A stretch of DNA of 64,000 nt, from contig NZ_CP016353.1 in assembly GCF_002240355.1 (NCBI RefSeq), forward strand, positions 2,778,501 through 2,842,500, read 5' to 3'. How positions within the stretch are numbered: the first letter of the stretch is position 1; the number at the start of each line of letters is the position of its first letter. Positions 1-8,143 of the stretch are shown piece by piece. The DNA is from Prauserella marina. Its GTDB lineage: Bacteria > Actinomycetota > Actinomycetes > Mycobacteriales > Pseudonocardiaceae. A model generated the notes under the pieces. The model was not told where the DNA came from. It searched no databases and saw nothing but the letters and a program-made list of their open reading frames with translations. The translations under genes were made by a program, and so were the position numbers.

Positions 1-89
1 CGTTCGAGCACTTCCCGCACTCGCAGCGGTTCGTCCGCCGCCCACAGCACATCCATGACCTTGACTTCGAGTTCTCCGAGACCGTGCAC
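1..89 (-). CDS. BlaI/MecI/CopY-family repressor, N-terminal fragment
   Basis: About 29 residues are visible before the gene runs off the left edge. A GTG start at position 89 gives a peptide beginning MHGLGELEVKVMDVLW, followed by LRVREVLE. This is the typical N-terminus of winged-helix BlaI/MecI repressors. Known members are dimeric, protease-sensitive repressors that control themselves and neighbouring membrane or beta-lactam genes. It lies 7 bp downstream of the lipoprotein gene on the same strand, so the two probably form an operon. A TACTA/TAGTA-type inverted repeat of the kind BlaI binds sits upstream of that lipoprotein. The C-terminal dimerisation domain is outside the window, so the family call rests on the N-terminus only. 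Confidence 0.75.
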   Translation of the reverse strand, partial: MHGLGELEVKVMDVLWAADEPLRVREVLE

Positions 90-96
90 GTGTCCG

Positions 97-1344
97 TCAC
101 TTCCCGTAGGCGATGTAGTCGGGGCCTTCTCCGGCGGTGCGGCCGGACGGTCCTGCCTCCGGCCGTGGTGGCAGTGGCGCGATCAGCACGTCGGCCGCGG
201 CCGCCACCGGAACCGGCCAGTCGCCGCTGGCCAGCGTGTTCCCGGTGCGGACATCGATGGTGACCGAACGCCCTGAACGGGTGCCGTGCGCGGTGCCGTC
301 GTGAACGAGCGTGATCTCCAGCGGTTTCGCGTCGTCGTCCCGCCACAATTCGGCGCCGGTGCCGATGTCGAACGCGCGGATCGTCCGGTATTGGTCGAGC
401 CCGGAGACCACAACGGCGCCTGCCTGGTGATCGACGCTCGTGCGCGGCTCGGCCTGGTCGCCGAGATCCGCGATCAGCCTGCCGGTGCCCAGGTCGTGGA
501 GTGCCGTACTCGCGGAGCGCTCGTCGGGGTGGGTCCAGCGCAGGGCGACGACGTTCGCCGACGAGGCCGGAATGGAGTCGAGCAGTTCCACGTGGCGCGG
601 CCCGGTACCGAATCCCGGTGGGGCGGGGATCCTGTCCGAATTCCAGGAAACCGACCCTGCCGCCGTGTCGACCGCCGTGACCGCGCCCTCGCTGCCGAAC
701 AGCCCGGTGCCGTGGTGTTCGTAGAGCGGCCGCGCGTCCTCGGCGGGGGGCCGCACGGGTTGTCCGGAACGGGCGGCGAGCATGACGCGCTCGCCCTGAG
801 ACCCGCCGACGACCGACGGTGTGGCGGTGCCGAAGATGAGCCCTGGGCCGAGCAGCGACCCCGGCACCGGCGACGGCCCCCAGAGCCGCCTTCCGTCGCG
901 TACGTCGTAGGCGTTGGCCGTGATCCGGGTGGCGAGTGTGCCGTCGCGGGCGTCGGCGTCGCTCGCGAGTATCACCGCGGCGGGGGTCCCCACGACGTCG
1001 GTCACGCCATAGCCGACGCAGGAGGGATTCGTGCGTACCGCCCACCGGGTTTCCCCTTCCGGTGACACGCCCGAAATGGAAAGGTCGGCGTTGTCGTCGG
1101 CGGGAAATCCGAGACCGATGAACGTCTCGCCCGCCGTGCGGGGGACGTCGTCGAAGGGCGCCGTCCATCGCGGCCGTTCGTTGTCGGGGCCGTCCGGGGC
1201 GCGGGGTGAGGGTGGCTCGGCGGCCGTCGGCAACGTCACCGGGGCAGGAGCGGGAAGGTCGCCCTTTTCCTGCCCGCCGCAGGCCGCCAGTACGATCGTC
1301 GCGGCCGCCACCGCGACGGCGTGCCAGGTCCCGCGATGCCGCAT
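97..1344 (-). CDS. Secreted lipoprotein with a PQQ-like beta-propeller
   Basis: The 415-residue product starts with a short positive N-terminus, a hydrophobic stretch and a lipobox (VLAAC, Cys22), so it should be lipid-anchored on the outer face of the membrane. A Pro-rich linker (about residues 30-60) precedes a series of blade-like repeats with GxxLW / G-T-G-A-E-L-W motifs, for example near residue 345. These are typical of PQQ-like or quinoprotein-type beta-propellers. No catalytic residues can be assigned, and such proteins often act as binding or scaffold proteins. It is the first gene of a probable operon with the BlaI-type repressor, and a perfect palindrome sits 17 bp before the start codon. 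What it binds is unknown. Confidence 0.8.
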   Translation of the reverse strand: MRHRGTWHAVAVAAATIVLAACGGQEKGDLPAPAPVTLPTAAEPPSPRAPDGPDNERPRWTAPFDDVPRTAGETFIGLGFPADDNADLSISGVSPEGETRWAVRTNPSCVGYGVTDVVGTPAAVILASDADARDGTLATRITANAYDVRDGRRLWGPSPVPGSLLGPGLIFGTATPSVVGGSQGERVMLAARSGQPVRPPAEDARPLYEHHGTGLFGSEGAVTAVDTAAGSVSWNSDRIPAPPGFGTGPRHVELLDSIPASSANVVALRWTHPDERSASTALHDLGTGRLIADLGDQAEPRTSVDHQAGAVVVSGLDQYRTIRAFDIGTGAELWRDDDAKPLEITLVHDGTAHGTRSGRSVTIDVRTGNTLASGDWPVPVAAAADVLIAPLPPRPEAGPSGRTAGEGPDYIAYGK

Positions 1345-1361
1345 CGTGCCTCCCGCTCTCT

Positions 1362-1382
1362 TCTACTATCTAGCTTAGTAGA
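1362..1382. promoter_or_regulatory. BlaI-type operator palindrome
   Basis: A perfect inverted repeat has 7-bp arms TCTACTA and TAGTAGA and a 7-nt spacer. It lies immediately upstream of the lipoprotein-blaI pair. BlaI/MecI regulators bind TACTA/TAGTA-type dyads, so autoregulation by the downstream repressor is the natural reading. This is inference from motif and position. Confidence 0.65.
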
Positions 1383-1526
1383 TGAAATATGTCCGGCCGC
1401 TGACGGGGAGCACGTCGCCCGCATTCACCTCGGCCGCCCTTCCCGGTACCCCCACTGGGGCTTCCAGTCGTGCGGAAGCCGTGACGTCGTGTTACTGAGG
1501 GAGGGAACCGAACGTGAGGAGCAGCC

Positions 1527-2549
1527 ATGCGCGCCGTCGTGTTGCACGCACCTGGCGATGTCCGCGTCGACGAGGTCGAGGACCCGGAGATCATCGAGCC
1601 GACCGATGCGGTCATCCGCGTCACGGCCGCCTGTATCTGCGGCTCCGATTTGTGGCCCTACCGGGGAATCGAGAACGTCGACGGCCCCACCCCGATGGGG
1701 CACGAGTACGTCGGCGTCGTCGAGCGCGTCGGGGACGCCGTGCGCGAGGTCGGGGTCGGCGATCTCGTGGTCGGTTCGTTCGTCGCCTCGGACAACACCT
1801 GCGAGATCTGCGAGGCGGGGTTCCAGTCCCGCTGCGTCCACCAGGTCATGATGGGCTCGATCGGCACCCAGTCCGAGTTCGCCCGTATCCCGCTCGCCGA
1901 CGGCACCCTCGTCAAGGTCCCCGGCGAGCCCACCCCTGAACAACAGCGCGGCCTGCTGGCCGCTTCCGACGTGCTCGGCACCGGCTGGTTCGCCGCCGTC
2001 GCGGCCGAAGCCGGTCCCGGCAAGACCGTCGCGGTCGTCGGCGACGGGGCCGTGGGCCTGCTGGCGATCCTCGCGGCGAGGCACCTCGGCTCCGAGCGCG
2101 TCATCGCCATGTCCCGCCACGCCGACCGGCAGAGACTCGCCAGGCGGTTCGGCGCCACCGACATCGTCGAGCAACGCGGCGAGGCGGGCGTCGCGAGGAT
2201 CAAGGAACTCACCGGCGGTTACGGCGCGCACTCCACCGTCGAAGCCGTCGGCACCCAGGAATCGATGACGCAGGCCATCGGAGCGACGCGTCCCGGCGGT
2301 CATGTCGGTTACGTCGGCGTCAGCCACGGCGTCGAACTCGACGGGCTCGATCTGTTCTTCGCCACCGTGAACCTGCTCGGTGGCCCGGCTCCGGTCCGGC
2401 GGTTCCTGCCCGACCTGATCGATCTCGTCATGACCGGCCGCATCGATCCGGGCATCGTCTTCGACCTCACTCTGCCACTCGACCGGGCCGCCGAGGGCTA
2501 CCAGGCGATGGACGAACGCAGAGCGATCAAGGTGCTGCTCACCCTGTGA
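1527..2549 (+). CDS. Zinc-dependent medium-chain alcohol dehydrogenase
   Basis: The 340-residue protein is a standard-length MDR-family enzyme that should oxidise an alcohol or reduce a carbonyl using NAD(P). Catalytic-zinc motifs are visible: CICGSD near residue 38 and GHEYVG near residue 60. The cofactor fold has a GDGAVGLLA glycine motif near residue 170. The structural-zinc loop (TCEICEAGFQSRC) keeps three of the usual four cysteines. The start is fixed by GAGGAG seven bases before ATG. It converges with the monooxygenase gene across a 10-bp gap. The substrate cannot be deduced, and neighbouring genes give no pathway context. Confidence 0.9.
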   Translation: MRAVVLHAPGDVRVDEVEDPEIIEPTDAVIRVTAACICGSDLWPYRGIENVDGPTPMGHEYVGVVERVGDAVREVGVGDLVVGSFVASDNTCEICEAGFQSRCVHQVMMGSIGTQSEFARIPLADGTLVKVPGEPTPEQQRGLLAASDVLGTGWFAAVAAEAGPGKTVAVVGDGAVGLLAILAARHLGSERVIAMSRHADRQRLARRFGATDIVEQRGEAGVARIKELTGGYGAHSTVEAVGTQESMTQAIGATRPGGHVGYVGVSHGVELDGLDLFFATVNLLGGPAPVRRFLPDLIDLVMTGRIDPGIVFDLTLPLDRAAEGYQAMDERRAIKVLLTL

Positions 2550-2559
2550 GTTGCCGCCC

Positions 2560-3669
2560 TCAGCCGGGCTGGAAGAACGCGAGCATTTTCCGCGCGGCGT
2601 CCGGTGACATCAGCAGCTCCTGAATCTCGGCCGACATCCGGGCCGCGGCACTGGTGCGCTCGAACATCTCGCGTTCGTACTCCCCCACGGCGGCTGCAAC
2701 ATCGCCGGGGTGCCCGGCCAGCGCCAGGCCGAGTAGCGCGCCGTCGAGCAGCGCCATGTTGGCACCTTCGCCCACCGGCGGCATCAGGTGCGCGGCATCG
2801 CCGATCAGGGTGACATCCGGCCTCGGCGGCCAGGTCAGGCCGACCGGGAGAGTGGTGACCGGCCGGGGCACGATCATGTCGTCGCAGGCGTCGATCAGCG
2901 CGGTGAATCGCGAGTCCCAGCCGGGGAGCAGGTCGATCAGCCGTGCCCTTGCCGCCGCCGGGTCGTCGAACGGGATCCCGCTGGTGGCCGGCCAGTCCTC
3001 GGCGGTGTGATAGAAGCTGAGGCCGATGCGGACCCGGCCGTCGCCGTTGCGCTGTGCCCCGAGGGACAAGCCGTCGCCGAGCACCCAGTAGTTGCCGCGC
3101 CCGACCATCGCCGCGAGGCCGGGGTGCGTGTGGTCGATGTCCGGAATGCCGAGCTCGACGACGTTCTGGCCGATGTGCGCCGGGCGGGCGTCGGTGAGCA
3201 GCGCACGGACCAGGGAATTCGCTCCGTCGGCGCCGACGAGCAGGTCATAGGTCGCCGTGGCGCCGCCTGCGAAGCGCAGCACGCCGTCACCGGCGGATTC
3301 GAACGCGTGTCCCCAGCGCACCACGCCGTCGGGAAGGGAATCCAGCAGCAGGTCGCGCAGATCGGCGCGGTCGACTTCCGGCCGCTCAAGGGGAGCGTCA
3401 TCGGGGGTGTCTTCCTTGAGCAGCAGGGTGCCGTCCGGTTCGAGAAGCCGCATGTCCTGGCCTTCGCGGCGGGCGATCGCGAAGAACCGGTCGAGCAGTC
3501 CGGCTTCGCGCAGCGCCAGCTGGCCGGAGTGGATGTCGAGCATGCCGCCCTGGCCGCGCGCTTCGCGCGAGGACTCCCGTTCGTACACGACGGCGTCGAT
3601 GCCGTTCACGTGCAGCACTCTGGCAAGGGCCAAGCCGCCCAGGCCGGCTCCGGCTATGGCTATGGTCAT
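2560..3669 (-). CDS. FAD-dependent monooxygenase (TetX/PHBH-like)
   Basis: The 369-residue protein begins with a dinucleotide-binding motif (IAGAGLGGLALA) and carries the GD motif late in the chain (LIGDAAHLMPP), both diagnostic of single-component aromatic or tetracycline-type flavin hydroxylases. These enzymes use FAD and NAD(P)H to add oxygen to aromatic or polycyclic substrates. It is divergent from a TetR-family gene 66 bp away, with overlapping palindromes between them, which suggests an inducible detoxification pair. Drug inactivation is possible but unproven, because many members act on other phenolics. Confidence 0.85.
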   Translation of the reverse strand: MTIAIAGAGLGGLALARVLHVNGIDAVVYERESSREARGQGGMLDIHSGQLALREAGLLDRFFAIARREGQDMRLLEPDGTLLLKEDTPDDAPLERPEVDRADLRDLLLDSLPDGVVRWGHAFESAGDGVLRFAGGATATYDLLVGADGANSLVRALLTDARPAHIGQNVVELGIPDIDHTHPGLAAMVGRGNYWVLGDGLSLGAQRNGDGRVRIGLSFYHTAEDWPATSGIPFDDPAAARARLIDLLPGWDSRFTALIDACDDMIVPRPVTTLPVGLTWPPRPDVTLIGDAAHLMPPVGEGANMALLDGALLGLALAGHPGDVAAAVGEYEREMFERTSAAARMSAEIQELLMSPDAARKMLAFFQPG

Positions 3670-3687
3670 GATCGTCCTCGATTCACC

Positions 3688-3709
3688 GTATCCATCGATA
3701 CACTGTATC
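3688..3709. promoter_or_regulatory. Overlapping GTATC/GATAC operator
   Basis: Three half-sites, GTATC, GATAC and GTATC, form two overlapping perfect dyads with spacers of 4 and 3 nt. They lie in the intergenic gap between the divergent monooxygenase and TetR genes. Position and symmetry make it the likely TetR operator controlling both promoters. Confidence 0.6.
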
Positions 3710-3735
3710 AATAGTGACGTTGTATTGTCGTCAGC

Positions 3736-4416
3736 ATGTTGGTGTGGGAGCGACCCGAGCCGCGGGACCGGCCGACGCCGGTCCCGCTGAGCAGGGAACG
3801 GATCGTCCAGGCGGCGATCGGCCTGGCCGATGCGGACGGCCTCGACGCGGTGTCGCTGCGCAAGGTCGCCGCGGCGCTTGGCGCGGGGCCGATGCGGTTG
3901 TACGGCTACATCGCCACCAAGGAGGAGCTGCTCGACCTGATGGTCGACGCGGTGTACGCCGAGATCCGGCCTTCCGGAGACGGCTGGCGAGCCGTACTGC
4001 GCTCCCTCGCCGAGGACATCCGGCAGGCCGCGGCGCGGCACGAGTGGTTCGCCGACCTGATCGGCGGGCGGCCCCAGCTCGGCCCGGACGCGCTCGCGGC
4101 GGGGGAGGCCGTGCTGGCCGCGATGGGCGACGTCGGCCTCGACACCGTCGTGCCCGCGGTCGCCGCTGTCAACGCGTACGTGATCGGCGCGGTGCGCAGG
4201 GAGGTCACCGAACGGCGCGCGGAGCGGACCTCAGGGCTGGACAAGGAACAGTGGCAGCGCGCGTTCGGGCCTTATCTGGAGCGAGCCTTCGCCACCGGCC
4301 GGTTTCCCGCGCTGGCCTCGGTCGTGCGGGATGGCCCGCATCTGGACGCGGACCAGACGTTCCGGACCGGTCTCGAATTCGTGCTCGACGGCATCGAGGC
4401 CCGCATCGCTCGCTAA
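3736..4416 (+). CDS. TetR-family transcriptional regulator
   Basis: The 226-residue protein has an N-terminal helix-turn-helix (about residues 20-65). The motif VSLRKVAAALGAGPMRLYGYIATKEEL is split here as VSLRKVAAALG followed by PMRLYGYIATK, typical of TetR/AcrR repressors. The remaining helical domain should bind an effector. It is divergent from the flavin monooxygenase, whose promoter region holds a good operator candidate, so it probably represses that gene until a substrate-like ligand appears. Its stop codon overlaps the stop of the convergent ECF sigma gene by 4 bp. Confidence 0.88.
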   Translation: MLVWERPEPRDRPTPVPLSRERIVQAAIGLADADGLDAVSLRKVAAALGAGPMRLYGYIATKEELLDLMVDAVYAEIRPSGDGWRAVLRSLAEDIRQAAARHEWFADLIGGRPQLGPDALAAGEAVLAAMGDVGLDTVVPAVAAVNAYVIGAVRREVTERRAERTSGLDKEQWQRAFGPYLERAFATGRFPALASVVRDGPHLDADQTFRTGLEFVLDGIEARIAR

Positions 4417-5636
4417 CTGTTATGGAGCCGTCGTCGCAGTACGGCCTGTTCCGCCGGGTTGCTGGTCAGCTCCAGCGCCCGGCGGTCGGCGGCCCGTGCC
4501 TGCGCGGGGTGGCCCAGTTCGCGAAGCAGTTCGGCGCGGGTGGCGTGGAACAGGTGGTAGCGATCCAGCGGGCCCGCCACGGCGACCAGTTCGGTCAGCG
4601 CGACTTCGGCTCCGGCCACCTGGCGCAGCGCGATGGCGCGGTGGAGCCGGGTGACCGGCGACGGCGCGCGGGCCAGCAGCAGGTCGTACAGGATCACGAT
4701 CTGCGGCCAGTCGGTGTCAGCCCAGGTCTTGGCTTCCGCGTGACAGGCCACGATCGCGGCCTGTAGCTGGTACGGCCCAGGACGGCGGTGCAGGGCAGCG
4801 CGAGTGAGCAGCCGGGTCGCGCCCGCGATGGCCTCGTGATCCCACCGCCCCCGGTCCTGGTCGCTCAGGCGGATCAGGTTTCCCTCGCCATCGAACCGGG
4901 CCGCGGCGCGGGCACGATGCAGCCGGATGAGCGCGAGCAGCCCGGTCACTTCCGGCTCGGTCGGCATCAGACCGTCGAGCAGGCCGGCAAGCCATTCCGC
5001 GTCCTCGGTGAGATCCCTGTGCTCGGCCACGTCACTACCGCTTGCCAGATAGCCCTCGTTGAACAGCAGGTAGACCACGGCGAGGACTTCACCAAGCCGC
5101 TCACCGAGCTCGTCGGCGGCCGGGATCCGGTACGGGATACCAGCGTCGGTGATCTTGCGTTTGGCCCTGGTGATGCGTTGCGCGACGGTACTTTCCCGCA
5201 CCAGGAACGCACTGGCGATCTGTGCGGTGGTCAGCCCGCACACCACCCGCAACGTGAGCGCGATCCGGGACTCACGAGGCAGCGCGGGATGGCAGCAGGT
5301 GAAGATCAGCCGTAGCCGGTTGCCGGGCTCGGGTGTCACCGGCCACCGCAGCTGGGCGAGCTTGTCCTGGTAGCGGGCCTGGCGGCGCAGCACGTCCATC
5401 CCTCGGCGTCTGGCCACGGTGAACAGCCACGCGTCAGGCCGCTCCGGTACGCCCTCGACCGGCCAGCGCTCCAGCGCGGCAAGTACCGCGTCGGCGACCA
5501 GGTCCTCGGCCGCGGCGAAATCGCCGAGCAGCGAAACCAGGGCGGCGGCGAGCCGGCCCGCGTGATCACGCACCACGCGGGCCAGCTCCATCTCGGCGGA
5601 ACCGGACACCGGACTGTTCACGTCGGCACCGGTCAC
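4413..5636 (-). CDS. ECF sigma factor of the ECF42 (DGPF-associated) type
   Basis: The 407-residue protein has sigma-70 region 2 at the N-terminus (residues about 20-90, with DLVADAVLAALERWP and PDAWLFTVARRRGMDVLRR) and region 4 (LTTAQIASAFLVRESTVAQRI). A long C-terminal helical extension of about 200 residues follows, as in ECF42 factors with TPR-like tails. The GTG start at 5636 overlaps the TGA of the upstream DGPF gene by 4 bp (GTGA), showing translational coupling. ECF42 members lack an obvious anti-sigma factor and are thought to be controlled through the C-terminal extension. The regulon is unknown. Confidence 0.88.
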   Translation of the reverse strand: MTGADVNSPVSGSAEMELARVVRDHAGRLAAALVSLLGDFAAAEDLVADAVLAALERWPVEGVPERPDAWLFTVARRRGMDVLRRQARYQDKLAQLRWPVTPEPGNRLRLIFTCCHPALPRESRIALTLRVVCGLTTAQIASAFLVRESTVAQRITRAKRKITDAGIPYRIPAADELGERLGEVLAVVYLLFNEGYLASGSDVAEHRDLTEDAEWLAGLLDGLMPTEPEVTGLLALIRLHRARAAARFDGEGNLIRLSDQDRGRWDHEAIAGATRLLTRAALHRRPGPYQLQAAIVACHAEAKTWADTDWPQIVILYDLLLARAPSPVTRLHRAIALRQVAGAEVALTELVAVAGPLDRYHLFHATRAELLRELGHPAQARAADRRALELTSNPAEQAVLRRRLHNS

Positions 5637-5974
5637 ATGAGCACGGGGCGAATTTCGACCAGCGGGCACGCGGGCCAGTCCTTTGCCATGCGCAGCGCCT
5701 CGTCGAGGTCGGCCACCTCGACTTCGACGTAGCCGGAGACGACCTCCTTGCCCTCGACGAACGGCCCATCCGTGACGAGGGGTCCCTCGGCCTCCAGCCG
5801 CACCGTGGTCGCGGTGTGCGCGTCGGACAGCTTCCTGTTGTGGGTGATCTTGTCCGAGTACCTGGCAAGCCAGTCCTGGACTTTCGCGAACCCCGCGTCG
5901 CGTCCGGCCTGGTCCATCGCCGCCCAGTCCTTTTCCCACTGCTCGGTCTCGCAGAACATCAGCACGTATTTCAT
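5633..5974 (-). CDS. DGPF/YCII-related protein
   Basis: The 113-residue protein has the YCII fold signature, MKYVLMFCETE at the start, and the namesake motif TDGPFVEGKEVVSGY near residue 70. DGPF proteins are the usual genomic partners of ECF42 sigma factors and may be part of their stress output or signal input. Their biochemical activity is not established. It is the first gene of a two-gene operon and overlaps the sigma gene by 4 bp. An AGGAGG-like site lies just upstream of the ATG. Confidence 0.88.
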   Translation of the reverse strand: MKYVLMFCETEQWEKDWAAMDQAGRDAGFAKVQDWLARYSDKITHNRKLSDAHTATTVRLEAEGPLVTDGPFVEGKEVVSGYVEVEVADLDEALRMAKDWPACPLVEIRPVLM

Positions 5975-6099
5975 GCTCGAACACCTCCTTACCCATAAGA
6001 CGACCGGCGAGAGGCCGGATACGACACCGCACCGGAAATCTCGGGAGCGGAGCCCAGGCGCCGCGCCACCAGGATCGCACCGGCGGCTACCTTTTCGGC

Positions 6100-7098
6100 A
6101 TGCGCGGGGAACGGATGCGAGCGATCGTGGCCTGGCTGGAACGCCGTCAGGTACCGCTGTATCTGGGCGGGCTCGCGCTCGGCGCGGTCGCCGGGCTGCT
6201 TGCTCCCGGCATCGCGCGCCCAGCCGGGACGGCGATTCATCCGGTGCTCGCTCTGCTGCTCTACGCGACGTTTCTCGGGATTCCGTTCGGCAGGATCGGG
6301 CAGGCATTCCGGAACTGGCGGTTCCTCGTCACGATCCTCGCGGTGAATTTCGCCGCCGTGCCGGTCGTGGTGTTCGTGCTGTCGCGGATCGTCGCCCATG
6401 ACCACGTGCTTCTCGTCGGTGTCCTTTTCGTGCTGCTGACCCCGTGTATCGACTACGTGATCGTCTTCTGCGGTCTCGCGGGAGGAGCGGAAGAACGCCT
6501 TCTCGCCTCGGCGCCGCTGCTCATGCTCGCGCAGATGCTGTTGCTCCCGCTCTATCTGTGGCTGTTCGTCGGTGCCGAGTTCGTCCGGTCCATCGAACTC
6601 GCGCCGTTCGTCGAAGCGTTCGTGCTGATCATCGCCATTCCGCTCGTCGCGGCTGGACTGACCCAGTTCGCCGCCGCGCGCGCCCGTTGGGGTGCGCGCG
6701 TGCGCGAGGCCATGACGGGGGCCATGGTGCCACTGATGGTTCTCACTCTCGCTGTCGTCGTGGCGTCGCAGATCGCCGGTGTCGGGGCACGGTTCGGTTC
6801 GCTGCTGCTGACCGTTCCGGTCTACGTCGTGTTCGCGGCCGTCATGGTCCCGGTCGGCGCGCTCGCCGGCAGGCTGGCGGGCCTGGATGTTCCGGGGCGA
6901 AGGGCGATCGTGTTCAGTGGCGCCACCCGAAACTCGCTCGTCGTTCTGCCGCTCGTCCTCGCGCTGCCCGCGAGCTTCGATCTCGCCCCGCTGGTCGTGG
7001 TCACGCAGACGCTGGTGGAACTCGTCGTCATGGTGATCTTCGTGCGCCTCGTCCCCCGGGTGATCGCTGAGCGGGAACAGCGCACCACCGTGAGGTAG
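6100..7098 (+). CDS. BASS-family transporter (arsenite/bile-acid type)
   Basis: The 332-residue protein is almost entirely hydrophobic with about ten predicted transmembrane helices. It resembles the Acr3/bile acid:sodium symporter superfamily called arsenic resistance proteins. Features include FLGIPFGRIGQAFRN in the first third and a conserved polar GATRNSLVVLP segment in helix 9. An in-frame ATG at 6115, preceded by GGGGA, is an equally good start. It diverges from the DGPF/ECF operon. No arsenate reductase sits beside it, so export of arsenite is only one possible role. Confidence 0.75.
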   Translation: MRGERMRAIVAWLERRQVPLYLGGLALGAVAGLLAPGIARPAGTAIHPVLALLLYATFLGIPFGRIGQAFRNWRFLVTILAVNFAAVPVVVFVLSRIVAHDHVLLVGVLFVLLTPCIDYVIVFCGLAGGAEERLLASAPLLMLAQMLLLPLYLWLFVGAEFVRSIELAPFVEAFVLIIAIPLVAAGLTQFAAARARWGARVREAMTGAMVPLMVLTLAVVVASQIAGVGARFGSLLLTVPVYVVFAAVMVPVGALAGRLAGLDVPGRRAIVFSGATRNSLVVLPLVLALPASFDLAPLVVVTQTLVELVVMVIFVRLVPRVIAEREQRTTVR

Positions 7099-7157
7099 CG
7101 ACGATCCGCGGGCACGCGAAGGGTGCCTCCGGTATTGCGGTTGATCTCCGGCTGGGG

Positions 7158-7174
7158 CCGGCATACGATGCCGG
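7158..7174. terminator. Short GC-rich hairpin after the transporter gene
   Basis: Perfect arms CCGGCAT and ATGCCGG are separated by 3 nt, 59 bp after the transporter stop. There is no T-run, so termination is only possible. The rest of the 7099-7354 gap shows nothing else beyond the ribosome binding site of the next gene. Confidence 0.3.
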
Positions 7175-7354
7175 AATGCGTTCCTGAGGCTGACCGGTCC
7201 CATGTCGGAGGCGTGCTGCCCCGTGGGGTGAAACCACTGGCACATCAGGATTCTCGTGTTCGATGCTCCTCGCCGCGCGGCTTCACGCGCACCTCCCTGA
7301 CGTCCTTCTCATCCCCACTCGTTCGACTGGCCACAAACGACAGAGGAGACGCAC

Positions 7355-8137
7355 GTGATCAATACGCGACTTGCGGGCCAGACCGTCCTTGTCACCGGCG
7401 GTGCCGGGAACATCGGGGCGGCGATCAGCCGCGCGTTCGCCGCTCAGGGCGCGCGGGTGGCGATCCATTACCTCGCCCAAGACCTTCCCGCGCCCAGCGG
7501 CGCGGAGTGGGCGCACGTCACTCCGGCCGCCGCTGAAGCGGACACGCTCGCGGAGGAACTCGGCAACGGTTCCTTCGCCGTCAGCGCCGACCTTTCCGAA
7601 CCGGTAGGGGCGGAGCGGCTCGTGCGCGAGGTCGCGAGCCGGGCCGGTTCGATCAACGTCCTTGTCAACAACGCTGCCCACTGCGAGTCACCGGACACCA
7701 TCGACACGGTGACGCGCGGGTCACTGGAACGGCATTACCTGGTGAACTCCGTCGCGCCCGCGCTGCTCACCGCGGAGGTGGTCCGGTCACGCCGAGACGA
7801 GGATCCGTTGTGCGTCGTCAACATCACGACCGACGCCGCGCGCGCGTTTCCCGGCCAGACCGGTTACGGCACGTCCAAGGCGGCGCTCGAAGCGCTTACC
7901 CGGTCCACCGCGCTCGACCTCGCGGCGCGGGGCATCCGCGTGAACGCCGTCGCCCCCGGCCCCGTCCAGACCGGCTGGATCGCCGACGACCTGCTGGACC
8001 AGGCGAGGGCGATCGTGCCGATGGGCAGGGTCGGTGAACCGGAGGACATCGCCGATGCCGTGGTGTACTTGGCTTCTCACCAGGCTCGCTGGATAACCGG
8101 GCAGGTGGTTCAGGTCGCAGGAGGGCACGCGTTGTGA
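7355..8137 (+). CDS. Short-chain dehydrogenase/reductase
   Basis: The 260-residue protein is a classical SDR. It has the cofactor motif TGGAGNIG (residues about 10-17), NNAA near residue 108, and the active-site YxxxK as YGTSK near residue 170. The C-terminal segment GQVVQVAGGHAL is typical of FabG-like oxidoreductases. A strong site GAGGAG precedes the GTG start. It converges on the PEP carboxykinase gene with a 6-bp gap. The substrate is not predictable. Confidence 0.9.
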   Translation: MINTRLAGQTVLVTGGAGNIGAAISRAFAAQGARVAIHYLAQDLPAPSGAEWAHVTPAAAEADTLAEELGNGSFAVSADLSEPVGAERLVREVASRAGSINVLVNNAAHCESPDTIDTVTRGSLERHYLVNSVAPALLTAEVVRSRRDEDPLCVVNITTDAARAFPGQTGYGTSKAALEALTRSTALDLAARGIRVNAVAPGPVQTGWIADDLLDQARAIVPMGRVGEPEDIADAVVYLASHQARWITGQVVQVAGGHAL

Positions 8138-8143
8138 GCGTGC

